From positions 1 to 46,178 of the forward strand of contig NZ_JANQOM010000085.1 of the NCBI RefSeq assembly GCF_028289625.1: a DNA stretch of 46,178 bases, in the 5' to 3' direction. Source of the DNA: Winogradskyella sp. (GTDB lineage Bacteria; Bacteroidota; Bacteroidia; Flavobacteriales; Flavobacteriaceae). Below are positions 1 through 9,000 of the stretch, piece by piece. The notes beneath the pieces are model-generated. The model had not been told where the DNA came from and searched no databases. It saw nothing but the letters and a program-made list of their open reading frames with translations. The translations under genes and the position numbers were made by a program. Positions within the stretch are counted from its first letter, which is position 1, and the number at the start of each line of letters is the position of its first letter.

Positions 1-477
1 AAATCCACGTGCACGGGGAAGATACTCTTTCGCTTTTCCCAAGTGCCATTTTCCTGCCATATAGGTGTGATACCCATTTTCTTTAAGGATTTCGGATAAA
101 GCAGGAATATCGGTTCTGAGATGACCTTCATAACCGACTACATCCATTTGGTTTTGAGCCGTTTTTTCATACATGTTACCCAGCCCAGCCAAATGACTGT
201 CCATTCCAGATAGCAGCATAGAACGTGTTGGTGAGCAGGTAGGTGCTACATAAAAGTTAGTGTAGCGGACACCCTCTTCAGCCAATTTGTCTATGTTGGG
301 AGTGTTTATTTCACCTCCAAAAGCACCTACGTCCGAAAAGCCCATGTCGTCAGCAACGATGACGAGAAAGTTTGGCTGCTCCTGTGTTTTCTCTTGTGCA
401 AAAGACCGCCCACAGAATAAAAGGGCTGCTACTGCCAACAGAAAAAGTAATTCTGATCTCAATTGATTTGTTTTCAT
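1..477 (-). CDS. Type I (formylglycine) sulfatase, N-terminal part; runs off the window
   Basis: The minus strand reads from an ATG at 477 to the window edge without a stop, about 159 residues. A signal peptide (basic start, then a Leu/Ala core ending near GRSFAQE) predicts export. Next comes NFLVIVADDMGFSDVGAFGG, the metal-binding start of arylsulfatases, then CSPTRS, the CxPxR motif whose Cys is converted to formylglycine, and GKWHLG, another conserved sulfatase motif. Family knowledge: these enzymes hydrolyse sulfate esters, in marine Bacteroidota often on algal polysaccharides. The C-terminal two thirds is missing, so substrate class cannot be judged. No neighbouring gene in the window specifies the polysaccharide. 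Confidence 0.93.
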   Translation of the reverse strand, partial: MKTNQLRSELLFLLAVAALLFCGRSFAQEKTQEQPNFLVIVADDMGFSDVGAFGGEINTPNIDKLAEEGVRYTNFYVAPTCSPTRSMLLSGMDSHLAGLGNMYEKTAQNQMDVVGYEGHLRTDIPALSEILKENGYHTYMAGKWHLGKAKEYLPRARGF

Positions 478-589
478 AATTTTCAAATTATTAGGTTGTA
501 CTTTATTTTAAATTTTGATACAATGTTATTGACGGTAGGTCCCTTGCACCAGTGGCATTTCCCCAATGGCGCATCTCACTTTCCGAACG

Positions 590-747
590 TTATGGAGTGC
601 TGCTTTTCTTCTGGAATATGGCCTTGGGGATCAAAGCGGTGAAGTTGAATTTGAATGTCCAATCCTCTCTGTAAGCTGACCATACATTTTTAGATTGCCC
701 AGATAGAGGCACAGCAGCATTAGTACTTTGGATTTGTAATTTTTCAT
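590..747 (-). pseudogene. Remnant of a secreted-protein gene (signal peptide plus frameshift)
   Basis: In the 410-base gap between the sulfatase and the ion channel, an ATG at 747 on the minus strand encodes a convincing signal peptide (MKNYKSKVLMLLCLYLGN, ending around YGQ). The frame stops at 631-633. A second frame continues with EDWTFKFNFTALIPKAIFQ and stops at 590-592. The two frames together look like the decayed start of an exported, possibly outer-membrane, protein that lost most of its body. The rest of the gap (478-589, 748-887) shows no gene that I can support. The assignment rests only on the signal-peptide pattern and frame continuity. Confidence 0.35.
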
Positions 748-887
748 GGCTTCTAGATTTATTGAGTAGTGGTCAAAACTAGAAGCGAGGCCTCCTGTAA
801 ACACCTAGTGGTTACCTATCGTCGTTGAATCATTTACCAACGTGTCAATTGTGGCCATTTGATTCTAAGAATGATGAATCAATAGGG

Positions 888-1592
888 CTAGAATTCTGAA
901 GGTTCCTGAATTAAGTATTTCCCGACCAACATTGCCACTAAGATTGTCAGGTAGAGTTGGCCGATAATTCCGATTAAAAGGGCCACGGACTGGGCAGGGG
1001 GCGTCAGGGGAAGCACGTCCCCAAATCCTAGAGATGTAAGAGTGGTAAAAGAGAAGTAGGTGAGTTGGTACATATCACCACCATTGTTCAAGTTGTAGGA
1101 TTCAGGAATCACCAAATTGATGAACTGGCATAATTGTCCACCGAAAAGGCCAATCAAGAAATAGCCCGATACGGCAGCAGCTATTATGTTCAGGGTAATT
1201 CTTTGGCTATTCCAGATGATACTGAACAGGCGGTAACCCAGAAAAATTAAAAACGTGCTAGTGAAAAAGGCCCTTGAAAATTTCACTATAGGAAATTGTT
1301 CAGTTTCTGCACCCAACCAGATAAAAATTATGGCTACAAAGCCTATTACCAACCCTATCAAAAAGTGGCGAATTGAACTGGATATCAATTGTATCCCTGT
1401 AAACACAACAAAAGATAGCACGGTTTGAAAAATTAATGTCCTTAAGTCTGGCATTAAGTACACTGGAATGGGCAGTAAAAGCAAAAGGACAAGACTTAGC
1501 AACAGCCAAGTTGAGTTGTTCTTGCCCCGAAAAAGAAATCGCTGCAATCGCAAGTGATACCGATATGCTTTTCGAATTCTTTTCAAAACCAA
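888..1592 (-). CDS. Two-TM potassium-type ion channel family protein (Ion_trans_2)
   Basis: 234 residues with several hydrophobic helices: about 28-48, 52-70, 75-93 and a pair near 110-155, then a final helix near 203-225. Between the last two lies a pore loop ending in TLTSLGFGDVLP, where GFGD matches the K+ channel selectivity filter (G-Y/F-G-D). It is likely an inner-membrane cation channel; no regulatory RCK domain follows. The only usable start is TTG at 1592, because the TGA of the upstream gene (1593-1595) lies in the same frame and abuts it. That arrangement suggests translational coupling. The basic N-terminus (KRIRKAYRYHLRLQRFLFR) is probably cytoplasmic. Confidence 0.85.
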   Translation of the reverse strand: MVLKRIRKAYRYHLRLQRFLFRGKNNSTWLLLSLVLLLLLPIPVYLMPDLRTLIFQTVLSFVVFTGIQLISSSIRHFLIGLVIGFVAIIFIWLGAETEQFPIVKFSRAFFTSTFLIFLGYRLFSIIWNSQRITLNIIAAAVSGYFLIGLFGGQLCQFINLVIPESYNLNNGGDMYQLTYFSFTTLTSLGFGDVLPLTPPAQSVALLIGIIGQLYLTILVAMLVGKYLIQEPSEF

Positions 1593-1904
1593 TCAATTGA
1601 TGTTATACCGAAGCTTTAGAAGGGTCAGTTCTTCTTCAAGTTCTTTTCGAAGCTCCGAAAGTCTATCGCTGCCATTTCGCCCCTTTTGACCCGCAATCAA
1701 CCCATTGATGCATTTTTTCAAAAAGGGGACGTCTGCATTTTCGTGGTTGTTTATGAATGCCATGGTGCCCTTTAATGCGAACAGAAAGTACTGGGTTTCC
1801 GAAGTGTCCTGATAGAGGTTCATCACCCTTTCGGTCTTTTCCAAATAATATTGAAGTACCCTGTGGCACTCGTTTAAAAGCCTTTGTTTATCGTAAATGG
1901 TCAT
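1593..1904 (-). CDS. Small conserved-looking protein upstream of the ion channel, function unknown
   Basis: 103 residues from ATG at 1904 (MTIYDKQRLLNECH). A TTG farther upstream at 1922 is possible but adds only six residues. The protein is soluble and mostly helical by composition, with no signal peptide or membrane segment. The C-terminal part (SDRLSELRKELEEELTLLKL) looks like a short amphipathic helix. Its stop touches the TTG start of the channel gene, so the two are almost certainly co-transcribed and may be translationally coupled. I do not recognise the family. Confidence 0.6.
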   Translation of the reverse strand: MTIYDKQRLLNECHRVLQYYLEKTERVMNLYQDTSETQYFLFALKGTMAFINNHENADVPFLKKCINGLIAGQKGRNGSDRLSELRKELEEELTLLKLRYNIN

Positions 1905-2045
1905 GGCAAGAAATTTTATCAAAAGTATCTTATGGGCGAGGGGATGTGCACCGATAACTTCCCAACGCCCTTAATTGACTTCCGAACGTATTACGTTTTT
2001 GCCCTTTTATTAATTATATTGAGGTTGTCATAATCTTAAAGACCA

Positions 2046-5000
2046 ATGTCCTTCCCAGCGAAGTTTTCCGATGTGGAAATCAATGTTCAAGACATTGATG
2101 GAAAGCCCATGTTGACAGAGCAAATAGTTTCTGACCGAGAGGCAAAACCTATTGAAGTCGATGTTCCCAATTTTTTAAGGCCTGTCAGTACGTCAAGATC
2201 TGATTATTTCGAACATGCTTTCGATTATTTACAGCTTGAGCATTTTGACCCAAAGACGTCACGAAGCAGAGAAGAAATCACCGAATTGTTGGTTACGAGT
2301 ATTTCTTTGGTCAAAGCGATTAAATTCTTGCATCAAAACAGTTTGTCAATAGGATTACTTTCTTCAAGCAGATTCTATTTAAATGACAAGAGTGAACTCA
2401 TAATACTTGGTAATTCTTTAATAAATGATACCCCTGCTGAATTTGGGTTTGAGTATTATGCATTGGAAGATTTCTATTATTTGGCCCCGGAATGTTATGA
2501 GAACATACAGCTGACCCCAGATTATCGTGCCGACTTCTATTCTCTTGGGGTTAATTTATATGTCTGGTATACAGGGAGCCTTCCATTTAAAGGAGATGAC
2601 AAAATGCAGCTAATGCACCATCACCTTACAAGAATACCCATTGTCCCAAAGGAAATCAATCCAGCAATTCCTGAAGGTCTCAGCGATTTGATATTGACCT
2701 TATTGGCCAAACAGCCTGAAGGCCGATACGCTTCAGCATTTGGAATTCTCCAAGACCTAGAGGCCATTCTCAACGCATTTGAAAAAGGGAATGATTCGCC
2801 CGTACAATTGCACATAGACTATAATCCAGGAAAAATCGATTTTGGAAGTACGTTGTTCGGTCGGGATGGAATGTTGAAAGAGTTGGAAGATCGTTATAGC
2901 AGGGCAGAACACTTCCATTCGCAAATAGTCTTTGTAGAAGGGTTTTCCGGTGTGGGAAAAACCAGTTTGCTCCAAAGGTTTATCAATGAAACGTCATCAA
3001 AAAAAACAATTGCTTTAGAAGGTAAGTTCGACCAATACAAGCAAGCTCCCTATACAGCCGTTCAAATGGCCTTCAGTGACCTGGAAAGGCAATTATTGCT
3101 AAAGTCCAATATTGATAGAAAAAAGCTTAAGAAGATCTTGGTTGATGAATTGGGAAAAAATGTCGGTGTGCTTCAGGGAATAGTTCCGAGTATTGGATTT
3201 TTAGTTGGTGATTTCGAGCCCGTGGAAGTCTTGAATCCAATCGAGACAAGGAACCGTTTCAATTATGTATTTCAGAAATTTTGCAAAGCGATTACGGGTC
3301 TGGGACTATACATTGTTTTGTTCATAGATGATTGGCAATGGTGCGACCCTCCTTCTTTAGAATTGATGAAATCATTGGCACAACAAGAAGGCAAAGGTAT
3401 TTTGCTTTTATTCGCCTTCAGGGGCAACGAAGTGGATGGCAACCATCCTTTTCATTTATTTAAGACTGAAAATACCAAGTTGCCACATTGCCATCATTTT
3501 ATTGTTGACCCACTGGAAAGGAGGTTGTCAAATCAGATGATCGCCACGGCATTGGGAATGGATGAGTCTGAGACAACTGAGCTTTCAAAGTTGATTTTCG
3601 ATAAAACAGGGGGTAATCCATTTTTCATCAAGCAGTTTGTCAATTCATTATATCAAAAGGGATTTCTGAAATATGATTTTGACAAGCATTTTTGGAGCTG
3701 GGACCATTCTGGCATCAAAAAAGAGGGGCTTGCCCAAAATGTAATTGATCTAATTACCCAAAAAATTGATACGCTTTCGTATGAAGTACAGATTATCTTT
3801 AAAATCGCTTCATGTGTAGCTGGAAAATTTGACTTGGATTTGATTTCTGAAATCAGCGGGATTGAAAAAACACTTATTCCGATACTTCTTGATGTTTCCA
3901 TGGGGAGTGGCTATATCTCAAAATCAAGGCAGAAGGATGTACAGCGGTACCATTTCACCCACGACCGTGTTCAGCAGGTGTCATATCAATTGACAATTCC
4001 GGCATTTCCGTTGACCAATGAACAGTTGCACCTTCAGATTGGGGAATATTTTTTGAAAAAAGGAGCAAACAAAAGCTATTCTGTTGGGGAAATTTTACTG
4101 CACTTTTTAGCGGCCAAAGAATTGATTTCCAAAAGAGATACAACGACAGTAATCAACCTCATACTTGGGCTAAATGGCGATTCGGCTTTATCGGTAACTC
4201 CAGAAGCCAGCAAACAGCACTTTGAGCTGGCACTTTATTTGAGTAAAAAGTTCAAAATCAGAAAGCACCTATTTGATTGTTATTTAGGCCTATCAGAAGC
4301 TTGTTGCCTATTAAATGATTTAGCGTCTGCAGAGGCCTATGCCGACAAGGCCTATGATTCCACAGAAAACATATTGGAAAAAGTAAGACTGCTTCGCATG
4401 AAGATGCTTTTCTATGAGAGCTACGCCATGTTCGAGAAAAACATAGAAACCGGTCTTCAGGCACTCACCCTATTTAAAATTGAAGGGGAAGAACATCACG
4501 TGAAAAACACCCTGGGGCCACTTATAGAAAAGGAATATCAGCTTTTTAATTCGCTTACGGGAACAAGAGACTTGTTCTATGAACTTTCAAAAAGGAAAAT
4601 GACATCTCCCGAAGAACTTGCCATTATGGATGTTCTGGTCAATATGAATGCGTCTGCCTACTTTGTCAACCTATACTTGTTTGCTTGGAGCACATTGAAA
4701 ATGGCCAACCAAACTTTACGTCATGGCCTGACCAATTCCACTCCCTTTGCTTTGGTTTTTGTGGGCTCCCTGTTGGTTGCATTGTACAAAGAGTTCGATC
4801 GTGGTTACAATTTTGGGAAACTGGGGGTAGAGCTTTTAAAAAAGGTGGAAAACGATCAATACAAAAGCAGAACACTTTCCGTGTTTCCGATTTTTATCCA
4901 ACACTTTAAAGAACCAATTCTTGCAGGTACGGTAAATCTTGATGAATCTATTTACAGCGGCCTTGAAACGGGTGACCTTCCTTATGCAGGATATTCGTTT

Positions 5001-7112
5001 TATGCCAAGGTACGGGATGCTTTTTTAGCTGGCAACGACCTAAGCGAAACTTTGGATCTTTGCGACGAAAGTATTGCGTTTATGCAAAATGTCAACAATC
5101 AAGGCCTGTTGGCACTAATGCGCTTGTTAAAGGGCAGTATCCTAAAACTTTTGAACAAATATGATTCCAACTATGGAGCCGTTGAGCGGGAAGCCTTACA
5201 GTTTCTTCTCGATGTGAAGTTTTTTACTGCCGTATCGCACCATTATATTTTTAGGAGTTGGACCCACTGTATTTTAAGGGAGTACAAACTGGCGAGCGAG
5301 CTGTTAAAACAAAACGGGGAAATCGTTGTGTATGCTGCATCCCAACCCCATGTGCCAAAACATTATTTTCTTGATTCCCTTTGCTTGCTATACCAAAATC
5401 CGACGTTATTAAAGGCACAAGAGAAACGGATACAGGATAATCAAAGCACTTTAAAGCTTTGGAGTGATAGCATGCCTGAAAATTTCAGTGCCGAGTACTA
5501 TCTGATAGAAACCCTCCTGAAAAGTAGGAAAGGAAATATGGAAGAGGCGTTGGCTTCTTTTAATTTGTCCCTGAAATGGGCTGAAAAAGGCAGGCTTATG
5601 GGTGTAAAGGCACTTTCTTACGAAGTAGCCTCCGATATGTTGAAATCTAGCGAGTACTCAATACTTGCAACGGGTTTTGAAGAGAATGCCAAAAGTGTCT
5701 ATGCCCAATGGAATGCTTGGGCGAAAACAGAAATACAAGAAAAAGATTCTTTTAGCAGAAGCAAAGGCGCTGACCTTAATACCGCAAGTCTTATAAAATC
5801 TATGCAGGCTATTTCTTCTGAAGTGAATAAGGGAGATGTAATTGGAAAGCTTCTGGGCGTGATTATGGAAAATGCTGGTGCCGATAGAAGTATATTAATT
5901 TTAACTGAAAAGGGCATCCCCTATGTTGAGGCTGAGATAACTTCAGAAAAGGAAATGAAATCCCTTGGAAAAAACCCCTTGCACAAAAGCAAAATACCCA
6001 CCAATATTATTGAATATGTAATTGATTCAAAAAAGGAATTTGTGCTTGAAAGCCAAAAATCAATAGCCGATGTTGACAGTAAATACATTGACAAAAACAA
6101 CATTCTCTCCTTGCTGGCTTTGCCTCTGTTAAGGCAAAAAGAACTTATTGGTGTCCTGTACTTGGAGAATCATCAGTTTTCTGGCCTATTTAAGGGGAGT
6201 GACCTCGAAATTCTTAGGGTTATTGCTTCGCAAGCCGCCATATCAATTTACAATACCTTACTGTTTGAAGAGACCTCAGGACTCAATATGGAACTTCAAA
6301 AATCAAAGGATGAGTTGAGCAAGATGAACTTGTTGTTGGAGGAGAAAATAAAAGATAGGACCAAGGTGCTTCGACAAGAAATAGAAATAAGAAAAAAAGT
6401 CGAGGTCGAATTGAAGAAAGCGCAGAAAGAAGCAGAGAAATTCCACCAGCAGCAAATAAAGGAGGAGCGTCAAGAGGCATTACAATCGAAGATGATGATG
6501 TTGTCTTCACAAATGAACCCACATTTTATCTTTAACTCACTTGGATCGGTACAATCTTATATCTTGAGCAAAGAAACAAATAGAGCGGTAGACTTTATTT
6601 CAGAGTTTGCCGGGTTAATGCGGAAGAACTTAATCAATTCGACTACAAAATATATCTCCATCTCAGAAGAACTTGAATTTTTGGACAAATATTTACTGCT
6701 CGAAAAAATACGTTTCAATAATAACTTTGATTATAGTATTACCGAGACCATCGATAATCTCCATGATACACTGATTCCCCCAATGCTTTTGCAACCCTTT
6801 ATAGAAAACGCCGTAATTCATGGGCTCAGTAAACTTAAAGAACGAAAAGGGAAATTAAAAGTCAATCTGGATGAAGTGGAGGACAGAATAGTGTGTACGA
6901 TCGAAGACAACGGCATCGGAAGGGAAAATGCTTTGAAACATCGCAGTCCAGGTCATAAATCAGTAGCCATTAGTAATTTGGAGACCCGTTTGGAGTTGCT
7001 TAATAATTCTGAGGAAGCCAATGAGTATACCTATGAAATTGTAGACTTGAAAGATGAAAAAGGTCCTACGGGAACAAAGGTTACGGTATGTTTTCCCAAC
7101 GATTTACATTAG
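2046..7112 (+). CDS. Giant pseudokinase / AAA-type ATPase / GAF / LytS-type sensor histidine kinase
   Basis: 1688 residues. Residues about 60-245 have a Ser/Thr kinase C-lobe layout (YLAPECYE, DYRADFYSLGVNLYVW, LPFKGDDK), but the HRD loop and the DFG motif are replaced (SIGLLSSSRFYLN and LIILGNS), so it should be a pseudokinase. A Walker A (GFSGVGKTS, 299-307) and Walker B (LFIDD, 425-429) give an ATPase module. A helical TPR-like stretch spans about 700-1230, GAF about 1245-1405, and a Glu/Lys-rich coiled coil to about 1485. QMNPHFIFNSLGS holds phospho-acceptor His1493 of the LytS/YehU type, followed by HATPase (EDNGIG). No membrane segment is seen, so it is a cytosolic sensor. The cognate regulator is probably the convergent LytTR gene, whose 3' end overlaps by 9 bases. 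Confidence 0.9.
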   Translation: MSFPAKFSDVEINVQDIDGKPMLTEQIVSDREAKPIEVDVPNFLRPVSTSRSDYFEHAFDYLQLEHFDPKTSRSREEITELLVTSISLVKAIKFLHQNSLSIGLLSSSRFYLNDKSELIILGNSLINDTPAEFGFEYYALEDFYYLAPECYENIQLTPDYRADFYSLGVNLYVWYTGSLPFKGDDKMQLMHHHLTRIPIVPKEINPAIPEGLSDLILTLLAKQPEGRYASAFGILQDLEAILNAFEKGNDSPVQLHIDYNPGKIDFGSTLFGRDGMLKELEDRYSRAEHFHSQIVFVEGFSGVGKTSLLQRFINETSSKKTIALEGKFDQYKQAPYTAVQMAFSDLERQLLLKSNIDRKKLKKILVDELGKNVGVLQGIVPSIGFLVGDFEPVEVLNPIETRNRFNYVFQKFCKAITGLGLYIVLFIDDWQWCDPPSLELMKSLAQQEGKGILLLFAFRGNEVDGNHPFHLFKTENTKLPHCHHFIVDPLERRLSNQMIATALGMDESETTELSKLIFDKTGGNPFFIKQFVNSLYQKGFLKYDFDKHFWSWDHSGIKKEGLAQNVIDLITQKIDTLSYEVQIIFKIASCVAGKFDLDLISEISGIEKTLIPILLDVSMGSGYISKSRQKDVQRYHFTHDRVQQVSYQLTIPAFPLTNEQLHLQIGEYFLKKGANKSYSVGEILLHFLAAKELISKRDTTTVINLILGLNGDSALSVTPEASKQHFELALYLSKKFKIRKHLFDCYLGLSEACCLLNDLASAEAYADKAYDSTENILEKVRLLRMKMLFYESYAMFEKNIETGLQALTLFKIEGEEHHVKNTLGPLIEKEYQLFNSLTGTRDLFYELSKRKMTSPEELAIMDVLVNMNASAYFVNLYLFAWSTLKMANQTLRHGLTNSTPFALVFVGSLLVALYKEFDRGYNFGKLGVELLKKVENDQYKSRTLSVFPIFIQHFKEPILAGTVNLDESIYSGLETGDLPYAGYSFYAKVRDAFLAGNDLSETLDLCDESIAFMQNVNNQGLLALMRLLKGSILKLLNKYDSNYGAVEREALQFLLDVKFFTAVSHHYIFRSWTHCILREYKLASELLKQNGEIVVYAASQPHVPKHYFLDSLCLLYQNPTLLKAQEKRIQDNQSTLKLWSDSMPENFSAEYYLIETLLKSRKGNMEEALASFNLSLKWAEKGRLMGVKALSYEVASDMLKSSEYSILATGFEENAKSVYAQWNAWAKTEIQEKDSFSRSKGADLNTASLIKSMQAISSEVNKGDVIGKLLGVIMENAGADRSILILTEKGIPYVEAEITSEKEMKSLGKNPLHKSKIPTNIIEYVIDSKKEFVLESQKSIADVDSKYIDKNNILSLLALPLLRQKELIGVLYLENHQFSGLFKGSDLEILRVIASQAAISIYNTLLFEETSGLNMELQKSKDELSKMNLLLEEKIKDRTKVLRQEIEIRKKVEVELKKAQKEAEKFHQQQIKEERQEALQSKMMMLSSQMNPHFIFNSLGSVQSYILSKETNRAVDFISEFAGLMRKNLINSTTKYISISEELEFLDKYLLLEKIRFNNNFDYSITETIDNLHDTLIPPMLLQPFIENAVIHGLSKLKERKGKLKVNLDEVEDRIVCTIEDNGIGRENALKHRSPGHKSVAISNLETRLELLNNSEEANEYTYEIVDLKDEKGPTGTKVTVCFPNDLH

Positions 7113-7871
7113 ACGGTTTAATAGATCATCTTTCTTTCTAACAGATACATCAACATGTGAGCCATCTTTCATTATTACATACCCCCCCTTGCCCTTCACA
7201 TACTTTTGTAAATGCGTGAGATTGACCATATGTGACTTGTGAACCCTAAAGAAATTACATTGCTCTAAGAGGGCTTCATACTCTTTCAATGGCTTTGAAA
7301 CCAAAATCTTTTTGCCATTCTGCAGATAAAAATTGGAATAGGAACGTTCTGCCTCTGCCCTTATGATAGCCTCAGCCTCAATAAAGTCAATACCATCGGA
7401 GGAAGGAAGGGCTATTTTGGTAAAACGCTGGTCTTCCAGCTTCAAATTAGATTTCAAGACATTGATCTTTTCAGTACTCGTCGTACTTTCCTTTTTGCCT
7501 ATGACCTTGACCGCTCGAGCTATAGCATCTTGCAGTTCCCTAATATTTATGGGTTTCATTAAGTAATCAAGCGCCGCATATTTTATGGCGTTGATGGCAT
7601 AAAGGTCATGGGCCGTGGTGAAAATTACCTCAAAAGGCGGCTCTTCAAAATGGTCAAAAAGGGTAAAGCCATTTCCGCCGGGCATCTCAATATCCAAAAA
7701 AATGATTTGGGGATTCTTTTCATGGATGATCTTGACAGCTTCTTCCACATTGTAGGCATCTCCCAATATTTCAATGTCAGGACAGAAATTATCGAGCATT
7801 TTGCTCAATGTCTCGTGATGTCTTTCTTCATCATCGACAAGAATGGCCCTTATTTTATTGTTCTCCTTCAT
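7104..7871 (-). CDS. LytTR-family response regulator
   Basis: 255 residues from ATG at 7871 (MKENNKIRAILVDDEE); longer in-frame starts upstream would add unrelated sequence and run into the divergent peroxiredoxin gene. Receiver domain about 1-120: acidic pocket VDDEE at 12-16, phospho-acceptor Asp60 in FLDIEMPGG, and conserved Lys in YLMKPI. A LytTR DNA-binding domain occupies about 150-250 (SNFYLQNGKKILVSKPLKEY, FFRVHKSHMVNL). The family pairs with LytS-type kinases, and the kinase at 2046-7112 is encoded convergently with a 9-base overlap at the 3' ends. That arrangement, opposite strands rather than an operon, is less common for a cognate pair. It is divergent from the peroxiredoxin gene with a 69-bp gap. 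Confidence 0.92.
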   Translation of the reverse strand: MKENNKIRAILVDDEERHHETLSKMLDNFCPDIEILGDAYNVEEAVKIIHEKNPQIIFLDIEMPGGNGFTLFDHFEEPPFEVIFTTAHDLYAINAIKYAALDYLMKPINIRELQDAIARAVKVIGKKESTTSTEKINVLKSNLKLEDQRFTKIALPSSDGIDFIEAEAIIRAEAERSYSNFYLQNGKKILVSKPLKEYEALLEQCNFFRVHKSHMVNLTHLQKYVKGKGGYVIMKDGSHVDVSVRKKDDLLNRLM

Positions 7872-7940
7872 TACTTGTTCGATAAATATACGCGATTGCT
7901 TCTTTTCAATTTCAAGGTTATTTGATAATTTAGTTATCAC

Positions 7941-8567
7941 ATGATAACCTTGGGATCTATAGCACCAGATTTTTATGCAAAAACCACTATGGGCGATTTG
8001 CAGTTCCATAAATGGTTGGGGTCGAGTTGGGGTTTGTTGTTTTCGCATCCTGAAGATTATACCCCGGTTTGCACTACTGAATTGGGCGTAGTGGCGAACC
8101 TGCGTGATGAATTTGAAAAACGAGGTGTAAAGGCCATTGCCTTGAGTGTTGACAGTCTTGAATCCCATATAGGTTGGATTGAAGATATCGAGCGATCCAT
8201 GAACGCCAAAGTAAACTTTCCCATTATTGCAGATGAGCATGCTGAAGTGGCTCAACTTTATGAAATGATTCACAAAGACAGTTCTGAGAAACATACAATT
8301 AGAGCCGTATTCGTCATTGGCCCTGAAAAAGACATCAAACTAATGTTGACCTACCCAATGGCGGTTGGGAGAAACTTTGATGAGATTCTTAGAGTTGTTG
8401 ATGCCCTTCAACTAAGTGCCAAACACCCTGTGGTGACTCCTGCTAATTGGAAACAAAAGGAAGACGTAATTATCGACCCATCAATATCGGAAAAGGATGC
8501 GATAGAAGCATTTCCAAAAGGCCATCAAAAAGTCATCCCTTATTTGAGGTATACTGAGCAACCCTAA
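7941..8567 (+). CDS. 1-Cys peroxiredoxin (Prx6 type, AhpC/TSA family)
   Basis: 208 residues, ATG start. The thioredoxin-fold peroxiredoxin motif is complete: HPEDYTPVCTTELG with peroxidatic Cys44, preceded by the conserved APDF at 8-11. The length and the C-terminal extension (VVTPANWKQKEDVIIDPS) match the Prx6/1-Cys subgroup; no second conserved resolving Cys is evident. It is a cytosolic reductase of hydrogen peroxide and alkyl hydroperoxides. It shares a 69-bp divergent promoter region with the LytTR regulator, so cross-regulation is possible but is inference. Confidence 0.94.
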   Translation: MITLGSIAPDFYAKTTMGDLQFHKWLGSSWGLLFSHPEDYTPVCTTELGVVANLRDEFEKRGVKAIALSVDSLESHIGWIEDIERSMNAKVNFPIIADEHAEVAQLYEMIHKDSSEKHTIRAVFVIGPEKDIKLMLTYPMAVGRNFDEILRVVDALQLSAKHPVVTPANWKQKEDVIIDPSISEKDAIEAFPKGHQKVIPYLRYTEQP

Positions 8568-8603
8568 ATTATTATGAGCCCAGGTCTTCGAAGAGATCTT
8601 TCG

Positions 8604-8764
8604 GCAGCAAGCCCTGTTTTTCGTACAGAAAACCCCTCACTCTGTTCGGATGGCTTGCTGGGGATACTCCCCAGACCCCTGATTTATCTTTGAACTCCAA
8701 TGATTGAAAAGATGTAAAAAAGCTCTTTTTCTATTAACCTAAAAGTCTGATGTAAGGTGGGATT
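8604..8764 (+). repeat. Dispersed 161-bp repeat A, copy 1 (in the 8568-9000 gap)
   Basis: This 161-bp block, just downstream of the peroxiredoxin gene, recurs at 18998-19158 at exactly the same length with substitutions only. It opens with GCAGCAAGCC, which pairs with GGCTTGCT about 50 bases later, then has a tight hairpin (CTGGGGATACTCCCCAG), then CCCTGAT and a less structured tail ending GGTGGGATT. A shortened version lies at 18375-18434. It resembles a structured intergenic repeat (MITE or REP-like) rather than a gene; no coding frame spans it. The rest of the gap (8765-9000) is AT-rich with nothing I can name. Confidence 0.75.
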
Positions 8765-9000
8765 GATTGCTCAGGATTCCACTAGGGGGTAGTCCCTTAA
8801 AACGTTCCTTTCTCGGCATACAAATTAAGAATATTCTAAAAATTGAAATACCTCTTTAATCAATAAACCCTTGAAGTTAAAAATATGAGATAAACTTTAT
8901 AAATTAAATTAAGGGGTTATTTGATATTGCTTCATTCTAACACCAATTAAGTCACTAAGTAGAGGGTTCGGTCAAATGAAATCATTACATCCATGATTTT

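Noticed and set aside
7104..8294. 396-residue form of the response regulator
   Set aside because: The added N-terminal 140 residues are antisense to the peroxiredoxin gene; the receiver domain starts properly at 7871.
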